NCBI GenBank assembly: GCA_030834835.1
Contig: JAUQXD010000178.1
Span: 1 to 7,306 of the forward strand
DNA length: 7,306 nucleotides
Origin: Thermoflexales bacterium
GTDB lineage: Bacteria > Chloroflexota > Anaerolineae > Fen-1058
Direction of reading: 5' to 3'
Shown: piece after piece, positions 1 to 4,708 of the stretch
Position numbering within the stretch: position 1 is the stretch's first letter
Layout of the letters: the number at the start of each line of letters is the position of its first letter
Notes under the pieces: model-generated
Database searches by the model: none
What the model was told of the DNA's origin: nothing
Seen by the model: the letters and a program-made list of their open reading frames with translations, nothing else
Translations under genes and position numbers: made by a program

Positions 1-519
1 GAGTACGACGGCGCTGAACAAGGCGACCAGCGTGAACGTGAGGTTCTGCAGCCAGATATTTCTGAAGCGTTTGGGCCATTTGCGATTGAGGCTCAGTCCT
101 TTTTTTTGCGGGCCAAGGATCGCGCCGTTTTGCAGCCATTCGCCCGGCATGGGAATGGGACAGATGCTGCACCAGCCGCGTCCGAGGACCGGCACGGCGA
201 TCAACATCAACAGCGCCCACCACGCGATCCAGACGAAGACAATGCCGAAATTGTGACTGCCCACCGGCGTGCCGATCAACCCGGCGATGATAGCGATGAG
301 GAAACCTGCTAATGCGACGGCTCGAACGATCAACTGCGGCCAGCGATTGCGCAGCAAGGTCTTTAGCACTGGCCAGCGCAGCAGATCTAGCCGCTGGTGA
401 GTGCGCAGCGGTTCAAGCGTGCGCTGCACACGCTGTCGCGCCTGCGACTCAGGCCGCATCAGCAGCGGGATGATCGTCTCGTTGCGGCCGTCTGATCCAT
501 CGACATCGTGCCAGGTCAT
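1..519 (-). CDS. 4Fe-4S-type polytopic membrane protein, N-terminal part (runs off the left edge)
   Basis: An open frame of 173 codons runs from ATG at 519 to base 1 without a stop, so the C-terminus lies outside the window. The visible part has a charged N-terminus of about 60 residues, hydrophobic segments near 63-85 and 92-113, and a third starting near 158. After the second is GRGWCSICPIPMPGEW, with Cys117 and Cys120. This resembles the CxxCP iron-sulfur motif that ends a membrane helix in the NapH/CcoG/NosR-like families. Only two of the expected cysteines are visible; the rest should lie in the missing part. The ATG overlaps the stop of the upstream CuA cupredoxin gene as ATGA, so the two are probably translationally coupled and may work as a pair. 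A role in electron transfer to or from that copper protein, or as a cupric reductase like CcoG, is inferred. The exact subfamily is uncertain. Confidence 0.8.
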   Translation of the reverse strand, partial: MTWHDVDGSDGRNETIIPLLMRPESQARQRVQRTLEPLRTHQRLDLLRWPVLKTLLRNRWPQLIVRAVALAGFLIAIIAGLIGTPVGSHNFGIVFVWIAWWALLMLIAVPVLGRGWCSICPIPMPGEWLQNGAILGPQKKGLSLNRKWPKRFRNIWLQNLTFTLVALFSAVVL

Positions 520-977
520 AGACGTTTGTTCCCGGGGCGTACCAGCCACACGCCGGCCACGGCGGCCAGCATCGCAAAGCCGAGGCCGCGCCACAGCAGT
601 TCATTCGAACCGACGTTGAGTTTGCCGATCATAAAGGGATGCAGCGCGCCGCACGTCACCGAACAGCGAAAGCGAAACGTGCCGGACCGATCGGCCACGA
701 ATGACAACGACGCCGTTTGCCCCGGATCGGCCGTCACGTTGAGCTCGTAACCGTCAATGTAGAGGCCGTGCACCACATCGGTGGCGGCCAGATCGATCGT
801 GACGTGATCGCCAGGGTTCACGGTAATCGCTTCGGGTGTGTATTGGAAACTGCTGGCTTCGATGCGGACATGCCGATCGGTGGTAGCAGCGGACGCGATC
901 GGGAATGGCACGAACGCAAAGGCGAGTACGACCAATCCCATCAACATCCAGCGTAACGGTAAACGAGCTCGTGTCAT
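516..977 (-). CDS. Membrane-anchored cupredoxin with a CuA-type site
   Basis: This is a 153-residue exported copper protein. A signal sequence covers about residues 1-30 (RR-like basic start, hydrophobic core, ASA-A cleavage-like site). A cupredoxin fold follows, then a hydrophobic C-terminal segment (about 127-147) ending in basic residues, which suggests a membrane tail with the copper domain outside. The ligands match a binuclear CuA centre: His70, then CSVTCGALHPFM, giving Cys105, Cys109, His113 and Met116, the CX3CX3HX2M pattern of cytochrome oxidase subunit II and NosZ. The protein is too short for an oxidase subunit II and lacks that subunit's N-terminal helices. I chose ATG at 977 because GGGA lies just upstream; a TTG at 986 in the same frame would add three residues but has no ribosome site. 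The gene overlaps the 4Fe-4S gene by ATGA and follows the PCYCGC lipoprotein gene by 72 bases. CuA identity rests on the motif only. Confidence 0.88.
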   Translation of the reverse strand: MTRARLPLRWMLMGLVVLAFAFVPFPIASAATTDRHVRIEASSFQYTPEAITVNPGDHVTIDLAATDVVHGLYIDGYELNVTADPGQTASLSFVADRSGTFRFRCSVTCGALHPFMIGKLNVGSNELLWRGLGFAMLAAVAGVWLVRPGNKRL

Positions 978-996
978 GATTCCCAATAGTCTATTT

Positions 997-1041
997 CACG
1001 GTCATACGCACGGCGAGATTACTAGGACTACGTGCTCCGTG
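997..1041 (-). other. Nested imperfect inverted repeat between the lipoprotein and cupredoxin genes
   Basis: Two complementary arm pairs are nested here: CACGG (997-1001) with CCGTG (1037-1041), and GCACG (1008-1012) with CGTGC (1031-1035). The loop is 18 bases and the asymmetry between stems is 6 bases against 1. It fills most of the 72-base gap inside unit C. It could be an mRNA processing or attenuation structure, but the bulge makes it weak and it may be chance. Confidence 0.25.
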
Positions 1042-1049
1042 GTCAGTTG

Positions 1050-1493
1050 TTATTGCATGTTGGATGGGCCAAATCGGCTGTATGTCTTGTCGACGTAGGC
1101 TTTGATCTCTTGCGGACTATCGCCTTGTTTCGTCAGGCGCATCGTGTCTTGTGTGATGTCCACGCAGATCGAGCAACCGATGGCGTGCGAATCGAAGGTC
1201 ACGTTGCCCTTGCCATCAACATTCTTGACGTAGCACGAGTAACTGGACGTATGGCCCATATTGCCGCAGCCGCAGTAGCAGGGGATGTGCTGCATGACAT
1301 CGGGATTAGCGATGGCGAACTGATACGCTTGCTGTGTTACGGTGGCCGCAGTCTGCACCGCTTCAGGCATCATCGACATCGGCGCCATCTTGAGCTCGTG
1401 GTCGCTCGAAGCCGAAGATGCACTGCCACAACCAGCTAGTAAACTGCCCGCCAGGCTCAATAAGAAGATGATCAACATTGCACGTCGTAGCAT
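1050..1493 (-). CDS. PCYCGC-motif lipoprotein
   Basis: This is a 147-residue lipoprotein of the family named for its PCYCGC motif (function unknown, Pfam PF13798 from memory). Residues 1-21 form a lipoprotein signal ending in the lipobox LLAGC, so Cys22 would carry the lipid. The mature protein has PCYCGCG (Cys72, Cys74, Cys76), His81, Cys87, His103 and Cys107/Cys110 in CSIC: six cysteines plus histidines in a compact domain. This arrangement suits metal binding or thiol redox chemistry. The C-terminal part (GDSPQEIKAYVDKTYSRFG) looks helical. I chose ATG at 1493 because GGAGAGG lies 6 bases upstream and the signal peptide then starts properly; longer GTG and ATG starts at 1523 and 1508 would put extra residues before the signal. 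It is the first gene of unit C, ahead of the CuA cupredoxin. A role in copper delivery is inferred from this context alone. Confidence 0.88.
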   Translation of the reverse strand: MLRRAMLIIFLLSLAGSLLAGCGSASSASSDHELKMAPMSMMPEAVQTAATVTQQAYQFAIANPDVMQHIPCYCGCGNMGHTSSYSCYVKNVDGKGNVTFDSHAIGCSICVDITQDTMRLTKQGDSPQEIKAYVDKTYSRFGPSNMQ

Positions 1494-1531
1494 ATCTAGC
1501 CTCTCCATTGTGATAGTCAACACTTGCGTTT

Positions 1532-1558
1532 ATTCTAACGTAAATTGACGCGTGGTAA
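1532..1558 (-). promoter_or_regulatory. Candidate promoter for the lipoprotein/CuA/Fe-S unit
   Basis: Read on the minus strand, TAGAAT (1537-1532) matches the -10 consensus at five of six positions, with its 3' end 38 bases before the ATG at 1493. The best -35-like element is TTACCA (1558-1553), but the spacing of 15 bases is short and this element touches the upstream hairpin. Only the -10 element is persuasive. Confidence 0.3.
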
Positions 1559-1578
1559 CACCGCCATCTGGCGGGTGT
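1558..1578 (-). terminator. Hairpin after the ccdA-like gene, possible terminator
   Basis: Arms ACACCGCC (1558-1565) and GGCGGGTGT (1570-1578) pair over eight base pairs with one bulged G and a four-base loop. It lies about 60 bases beyond the ccdA-like stop and before the next unit, where a terminator would be expected. There is no T-run after it on the minus strand, so it is not a classic intrinsic terminator. It could instead stabilise the mRNA 3' end. The rest of the 1494-1636 gap shows only a candidate -10 element. Confidence 0.4.
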
Positions 1579-1636
1579 CGTTTGTCATCTGTTTTATGTG
1601 ATTCGACGAGTACTACAGGGGAGCAAATCTGGTTCG

Positions 1637-2413
1637 TTACGCGAGGTGCTCAACTGATCGCCCGCCGAGATAACCCAGATAGGCTGGCACCAGTGGCAGC
1701 ACGCACGGTGATAGAAATGACAACAGCCCGGCGAAGATTGCCACGAAATAGGTGGGGGCATCAGCGCCAGTCGGGCCTACGTCCCAATACCAGCCGTTGC
1801 GCTGCGCCCACACGCTGACCCAGAACAGCTGATCGGTTAACAACAGAATCCCCATGCCGATGAGCAACAGGCCACTGACGATCTCGATCTTGCGCAAGTG
1901 GCGGCGCAACCGATACACGACGCGCGTGGCCCGATCGAACATCAACCCTAGCAGCAAGAACGGGATGCCCATGCCCAGAGCATAGCCGCTCGTCAGCAAC
2001 ATCGCCTGTCCGGCCTGCTGCCCGCTCAGCCCCAGCGTGAGAATCGCGCCCAGGGTTGTGCCGATACAGGGGGTCCAGCCGGCCGCAAAGAACACGCCTA
2101 ACAGCGCTGATGATCCAAGTCCGACTTGCCGGGCCGTTCCGGACCATTGCGGCCGCGTGTCGCGGTACAACAGTGGAATCCGGATCACGCCCAGCGTGGT
2201 GAGGCCGAGGATGATGACGATCACGCCGCCGATCTTGCTGAGAACGGGTTTGATGGTGTACAGGACGCCGCCCAACACCGTGGCCGCTCCGCCCCAGACA
2301 ATGATGAACACGGCCGAGAAGCCAAGCACGAAGGCGACGGCATGTGTGAAAGTGTGGAGACGCGTCGGATTGAGATGGTGGGGGGCAGATGCGGCGGTTT
2401 GGGGAATGTCCAT
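1637..2413 (-). CDS. CcdA/DsbD-type transmembrane thiol-electron transporter with permuted helix order
   Basis: This is a 258-residue polytopic membrane protein clearly related to CcdA. That family moves electrons from cytoplasmic thioredoxin through two membrane cysteines to extracytoplasmic thioredoxin-like proteins, serving cytochrome c and copper-site assembly. Usual CcdA begins with the SPC helix. Here the N-terminus starts at what is normally helix 2 (HAVAFVLGFSAVFI, 24-37), followed by helix 3 (about 60-78), the TPC helix GVFFAAGWTPCIG (106-118, Cys116) and helices 5 and 6 (about 136-158 and 178-194). The SPC helix GLLSFLSPCVLPLVPAYL (229-246, Cys237) comes last, joined by a linker at about 195-221. 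Both redox cysteines are kept. ATG at 2413 has GGAAAG 9 bases upstream, and an in-frame TGA at 2434-2432 rules out a longer start. Six helices, each once, suggest a working permuted protein, not a fragment. Its partner thioredoxin is not in the window. Confidence 0.9.
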   Translation of the reverse strand: MDIPQTAASAPHHLNPTRLHTFTHAVAFVLGFSAVFIIVWGGAATVLGGVLYTIKPVLSKIGGVIVIILGLTTLGVIRIPLLYRDTRPQWSGTARQVGLGSSALLGVFFAAGWTPCIGTTLGAILTLGLSGQQAGQAMLLTSGYALGMGIPFLLLGLMFDRATRVVYRLRRHLRKIEIVSGLLLIGMGILLLTDQLFWVSVWAQRNGWYWDVGPTGADAPTYFVAIFAGLLSFLSPCVLPLVPAYLGYLGGRSVEHLA

Positions 2414-2422
2414 CGTTTCGAT

Positions 2423-2467
2423 CTTTCCGGTTCAGGAATTAAGGATGAGCGCGCTGAGGGTGATCAA
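2423..2467 (-). promoter_or_regulatory. Candidate promoter and ribosome site of the ccdA-like gene
   Basis: On the minus strand TTGATC (2467-2462) and CTTAAT (2443-2438) resemble -35 and -10 elements (four of six matches each) with an 18-base spacer. GGAAAG (2428-2423) then serves as the ribosome site of the ATG at 2413. The implied leader is only about 17 bases, so the promoter is tentative; the ribosome site is firmer. Confidence 0.28.
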
Positions 2468-2480
2468 TCTTCTTGGCCGT

Positions 2481-2493
2481 ATCACAAGGTGAT
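2481..2493. repeat. Short inverted repeat after the methyltransferase gene
   Basis: ATCAC-AAG-GTGAT is a perfect 5-base inverted repeat with a 3-base centre, starting 4 bases after the methyltransferase stop and just upstream of the candidate ccdA promoter. It could be an operator half-site pair or a weak hairpin. An element this short can occur by chance. Confidence 0.22.
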
Positions 2494-2497
2494 CGTG

Positions 2498-3133
2498 TCA
2501 CACCCATGCCACGACGAGTTTGACGATCCCGCCCATACCCAGGTCTTCAACACGTTCGATATTTAGCCCGGCTCGTTGCACATTCTCGACCGTGCGCCGA
2601 TTGACGTTCGCGCCCATGATGCGCACGATGAGTGGATTGAGCACATCCATGATCCGGCCGACGGTTTCATTGGGTGATCGCATATGTTCCAATAGAACGA
2701 TCTGGCCGCCCGGTTTGACCACCCGCTTCAACTCACGCAAGCCAAGGATTGGATCAGGCACGGAGCAAAAGACGAACGTCGCTACGGCCGAATCAAAACT
2801 GGCGTCCAGAAGGTCGAGCGTTTGCACATCGCCGAGGCGTAAGTCTGCCTTCAACTTGAGTTGCGTAGCACGCTGTTGCGCGCGTTCCAACATCCCCGGT
2901 GTCAGATCGATCGCGGTTATGCACATGTCGCCAGGCCAGAAAGGCAGGTTCTTGCCGGTGCCCACGCCTACTTCGAGCACATGCGGTCCGCGTACCGTTG
3001 ACCAGAGTTTTTGTCGCCACGGACGAATACGCCGCTCGGATAGAGCCTCCATCCAATCGTAGGTGCGCGAGAGGCGCTGATAGCGGGCGCGCGTAACCGC
3101 CGTCGCCCGCGCATCGATTGGGTTACTGATCAA
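2498..3133 (-). CDS. Class I SAM-dependent methyltransferase
   Basis: This 211-residue protein has the Rossmann-type methyltransferase motifs in order: motif I VLEVGVGTGKN (52-62) for S-adenosylmethionine binding, the acidic end of strand 2 in ITAIDLTPGML (Asp76), GDVQTL (101-106), FVFCSVPDP (120-128, the motif IV region) and PGGQIVLLEH (141-150). It resembles the UbiE/phospholipid N-methyltransferase-like and METTL7-like group. There is no cysteine pattern of an arsenite methyltransferase. The substrate cannot be told from sequence. The start is probably TTG at 3133, overlapping the previous gene by 11 bases, since the segment RYQRLSRTYDWMEALSERR typical of this group needs an upstream start; the next ATG (3055) would remove part of it. 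No strong ribosome site is seen, so coupling to the upstream gene is likely. Its place in a metal and redox cluster is unexplained; lipid, quinone or thiol methylation are possibilities. Confidence 0.88.
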   Translation of the reverse strand: MISNPIDARATAVTRARYQRLSRTYDWMEALSERRIRPWRQKLWSTVRGPHVLEVGVGTGKNLPFWPGDMCITAIDLTPGMLERAQQRATQLKLKADLRLGDVQTLDLLDASFDSAVATFVFCSVPDPILGLRELKRVVKPGGQIVLLEHMRSPNETVGRIMDVLNPLIVRIMGANVNRRTVENVQRAGLNIERVEDLGMGGIVKLVVAWV

Positions 3134-3365
3134 GGCCGCTGCCTATTTGCTTCTGTTCGACCGGCGCTGGTGCATGATGCTCGTGATGTTCTTCGTGACC
3201 GCCATGCATGCCGCGCATCATCAACAACATCATCACCGGACAGATCAGCGCGACCACGATCGAGGTCAGGCCGCTGGTCGGAATCGCCAGTGCACTGATC
3301 GCGACAATCAAGCCGATCGGGATCAGACAGCAGGCCGCCATGAGCAAAGCATGTTTCTTTGACAT
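3123..3365 (-). CDS. Small His/Met-rich membrane protein (DUF2933-like)
   Basis: This 80-residue protein has two hydrophobic segments (about 6-28 and 33-51) and a soft-metal-rich second half. Cys12-Cys13 lie in the first helix and Cys42 in the second (ICPVMM). Methionines 45, 46, 49, 50 and 53 and a histidine cluster (54, 57, 60, 61, 63, 64) follow in the tail. The pattern KKHxLLM-CCLIP-CPxMxLLMM with a His-rich end is like the DUF2933 proteins common near copper and other heavy-metal genes; I assign this from memory of the pattern. The Met/His tail suggests Cu(I)/Cu(II) or another soft metal as ligand. The ATG at 3365 shares its A with the upstream lipoprotein stop (TAATG), so the two are translationally coupled. 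No enzymatic role is indicated. Confidence 0.8.
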   Translation of the reverse strand: MSKKHALLMAACCLIPIGLIVAISALAIPTSGLTSIVVALICPVMMLLMMRGMHGGHEEHHEHHAPAPVEQKQIGSGLDQ

Positions 3366-3823
3366 TAGTTCACCTTCCAGGTAAATGTGCGTTCGGGGAC
3401 ATCGGCGATGCCGCGCAAAGTTAAAGTCAATGTCTGACCGCGATTCTTGAGCTGCGGGAAGGCGAGCACACCTTCTTTGTGATGCCCGCCGCCGGGCGCG
3501 CCCGTCCAGGTCGTTGGCTCAACGATCTCGCCAGTGCTGCTGCTCAGCGTTGCCAGCCGCGCCAGATCGTAATTGAGATCCACCGAGTGCGTGTCAAACA
3601 CAACTTTGAACGTGAGGGCTGAGGCCGAGGCCTCGTCGAGATTCAGCGGCGTGATTGCAACAGTGACCAGCGCCTCATCGTTGGTTCGTGTGAGACTGGT
3701 CGTCGGGCTACCCGGTTCAGAAGGCGTGGCCGTGGCGGCCGGTGTGGGACCAGCTGAGCTGCCGCAGGCTGACAAAAACAAGCCGGCCAACAACGGGAAC
3801 AGGATGCTGAACGCTTTCTTCAT
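3365..3823 (-). CDS. Lipoprotein of unknown function with a DTHSVDL motif
   Basis: This 152-residue protein starts MKKAFSILFPLLAGLFLSAC, a clear lipoprotein signal with Cys20 as lipid site. A flexible Ala/Thr/Pro/Ser linker (about 21-46) leads to a compact domain with alternating hydrophobic residues, probably a beta-sandwich. Distinct motifs are FDTHSVDL (76-83), WTG (106-108) and GGGHHKEG (111-118). His79, His114 and His115 are possible metal ligands. I do not know an established function; similar proteins seem to sit near redox and metal genes. I chose ATG at 3823 because it overlaps the upstream stop as ATGA and gives a proper signal; a GTG at 3835 would lie inside the upstream gene with a poorly placed ribosome site. 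It is located outside the membrane beside the His/Met-rich membrane protein, so a periplasmic metal-binding role is plausible but unproven. Confidence 0.82.
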   Translation of the reverse strand: MKKAFSILFPLLAGLFLSACGSSAGPTPAATATPSEPGSPTTSLTRTNDEALVTVAITPLNLDEASASALTFKVVFDTHSVDLNYDLARLATLSSSTGEIVEPTTWTGAPGGGHHKEGVLAFPQLKNRGQTLTLTLRGIADVPERTFTWKVN

Positions 3824-4362
3824 GCGGTGTGACACTCCATGGATCGATGATGATCAATATAGCGCTGTTCTTTGCGAATGGCGCGCACGATGACGACCAC
3901 GCCGATCGCGTTCATCACCAGACCGATGAGCATGAACGGAATCTTATACGCCGACAGAAAAGCGGCCGCAGCCGAGAGACCCAGCAAGGGCAACAGGTCG
4001 GCTATATGGTGGGCGCAGCAGGCGACCATCGCCGCAGTTGAAGTGCCGCCCCCCGCGCCCATCATCGCCTTCGAAACACGCGATCCGATCCGCATCACGC
4101 CGCGCAAATACGTGTACAGCCCAATCTGCACACCGAAACCGGCCATGATCGGGATCACCAGCCAGGCATCTTGCCCGAACAACTCGATCGCGTGTTGCCA
4201 GCCTTGCGCTGCCGTGACGATCAGCAGATACAGCGCGAACAACGCGAGTGCGCCGATCAGGCCGGTCAGAATCGGTCGGTCATAGCGATACCAGCGAGCT
4301 TCGCGCGCGATTCGCTCGATAAGTTTGGACTTGACGGAGGCAGCATCGAACGTGTCTTCCAT
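3820..4362 (-). CDS. Polytopic membrane protein with a membrane-embedded Cys-Cys-x-His-His motif
   Basis: This 180-residue protein has four hydrophobic segments: about 32-52, 67-86, 108-136 and 141-161. The N-terminus is charged and the C-terminus is basic and His-rich (KEQRYIDHHRSMECH). After a glycine-rich stretch (MGAGGGTSTAAM), the third helix carries ACCAHHIADLLPLLGLS, with Cys115, Cys116, His118 and His119. This resembles the helix-borne cysteine pairs of small heavy-metal transporters such as MerT, though overall I cannot assign a named family. A soft-metal permease or a metal-insertion helper is inferred. ATG at 4362 has AGAGG 5 bases upstream, which fits well. It is the first gene of unit B, 82 bases after the unit A hairpin, and overlaps the following lipoprotein gene by ATGA. 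Confidence 0.83.
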   Translation of the reverse strand: MEDTFDAASVKSKLIERIAREARWYRYDRPILTGLIGALALFALYLLIVTAAQGWQHAIELFGQDAWLVIPIMAGFGVQIGLYTYLRGVMRIGSRVSKAMMGAGGGTSTAAMVACCAHHIADLLPLLGLSAAAAFLSAYKIPFMLIGLVMNAIGVVVIVRAIRKEQRYIDHHRSMECHTA

Positions 4363-4445
4363 ATGTACCTCTGTGCTAAATCACGAGCGTAGTCAGTGTA
4401 CCGGATTGGGGCTTGATTCACCAGCGTTAATTGGCCTGTTGTGAT

Positions 4446-4463
4446 CCCCGCTATTTGGCGGGG
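4446..4463 (-). terminator. GC-rich hairpin after the copA unit
   Basis: CCCCGC (4446-4451) and GCGGGG (4458-4463) form a perfect 6-base-pair stem with a 6-base loop. It begins 13 bases after the stop of the 72-residue gene and lies before the start of unit B. No T-run follows on the minus strand, so classical intrinsic termination is doubtful. A GC-only stem at the end of a unit still suggests a transcript 3' end. Nothing else convincing is seen in the 4363-4476 gap; TACACT (4403-4398) is a weak -10 candidate for unit B. Confidence 0.5.
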
Positions 4464-4476
4464 TTGCTTAACTGGT

Positions 4477-4695
4477 CTACCCTCGCAAATGTTTCTTCAC
4501 GTGTGAAGACACGATCGGCATTGAGATGATCAAACTCAGCAGTCCAACCCATACCATTCCGCCAATGCGGGCGACGGTGGGATAGCCGCCGGCGCTGGCC
4601 GCCAACAAGAACAGCAGGGCCACCCCGAGTGAAATCGGCAGGTAAATCAGCGCGCTCTTGCGCACAACTTCGGTCTCGACTTGTTCGTGTTCCAT
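4477..4695 (-). CDS. Small two-helix membrane protein downstream of copA
   Basis: This 72-residue protein is not one I recognise. It has an acidic N-terminus (MEHEQVETEV), hydrophobic helices at about 15-34 and 41-62 joined by a short Gly-Tyr-Pro turn, and a basic tail (SSHVKKHLRG). There are no cysteines, so it is unlikely to be a thiol-based chaperone; the few histidines are at the ends. The ATG at 4695 has AGGA 8 bases upstream, and that site lies immediately after the copA stop, 13 bases before this gene, so the two are almost certainly co-transcribed. A small accessory or stabilising subunit of the copper pump is possible, in the manner of small membrane partners of other P-type ATPases, but this is inference from position. 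Confidence 0.78.
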   Translation of the reverse strand: MEHEQVETEVVRKSALIYLPISLGVALLFLLAASAGGYPTVARIGGMVWVGLLSLIISMPIVSSHVKKHLRG

Positions 4696-4708
4696 ATAGA
4701 GATTCCTG

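Noticed and set aside
100..107. A run of eight A on the coding strand of the 4Fe-4S gene, a possible slippage or sequencing-error site.
   Set aside because: The frame continues after it with sensible membrane-protein sequence to the window edge, so there is no sign of a frameshift.
1492..1520. TTGACT (1520-1515) as a -35 element upstream of the lipoprotein gene.
   Set aside because: The matching -10 position would overlap the ATG at 1493, so it cannot drive this gene from its chosen start.
1761..2147. A 128-codon minus-strand frame overlapping the ccdA-like gene in another frame.
   Set aside because: Its Arg-rich, low-hydrophobicity product is typical of a frame shadow; the CcdA frame is intact throughout.
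2037..2566. Plus-strand frames across the ccdA-like start and the gap before it.
   Set aside because: I considered whether the gap hides a displaced SPC helix or a separate gene. Neither strand gives hydrophobic or motif-bearing sequence there.
2520..3062. A 180-codon plus-strand open frame opposite the methyltransferase gene.
   Set aside because: The minus-strand frame has all methyltransferase motifs in order; the plus-strand product is rich in Ser/Arg/Thr with no recognisable features.
2498..3133. Arsenite methyltransferase as the identity of the methyltransferase.
   Set aside because: The conserved cysteines of that family are absent; only isolated cysteines occur, and there are no arsenic genes nearby.
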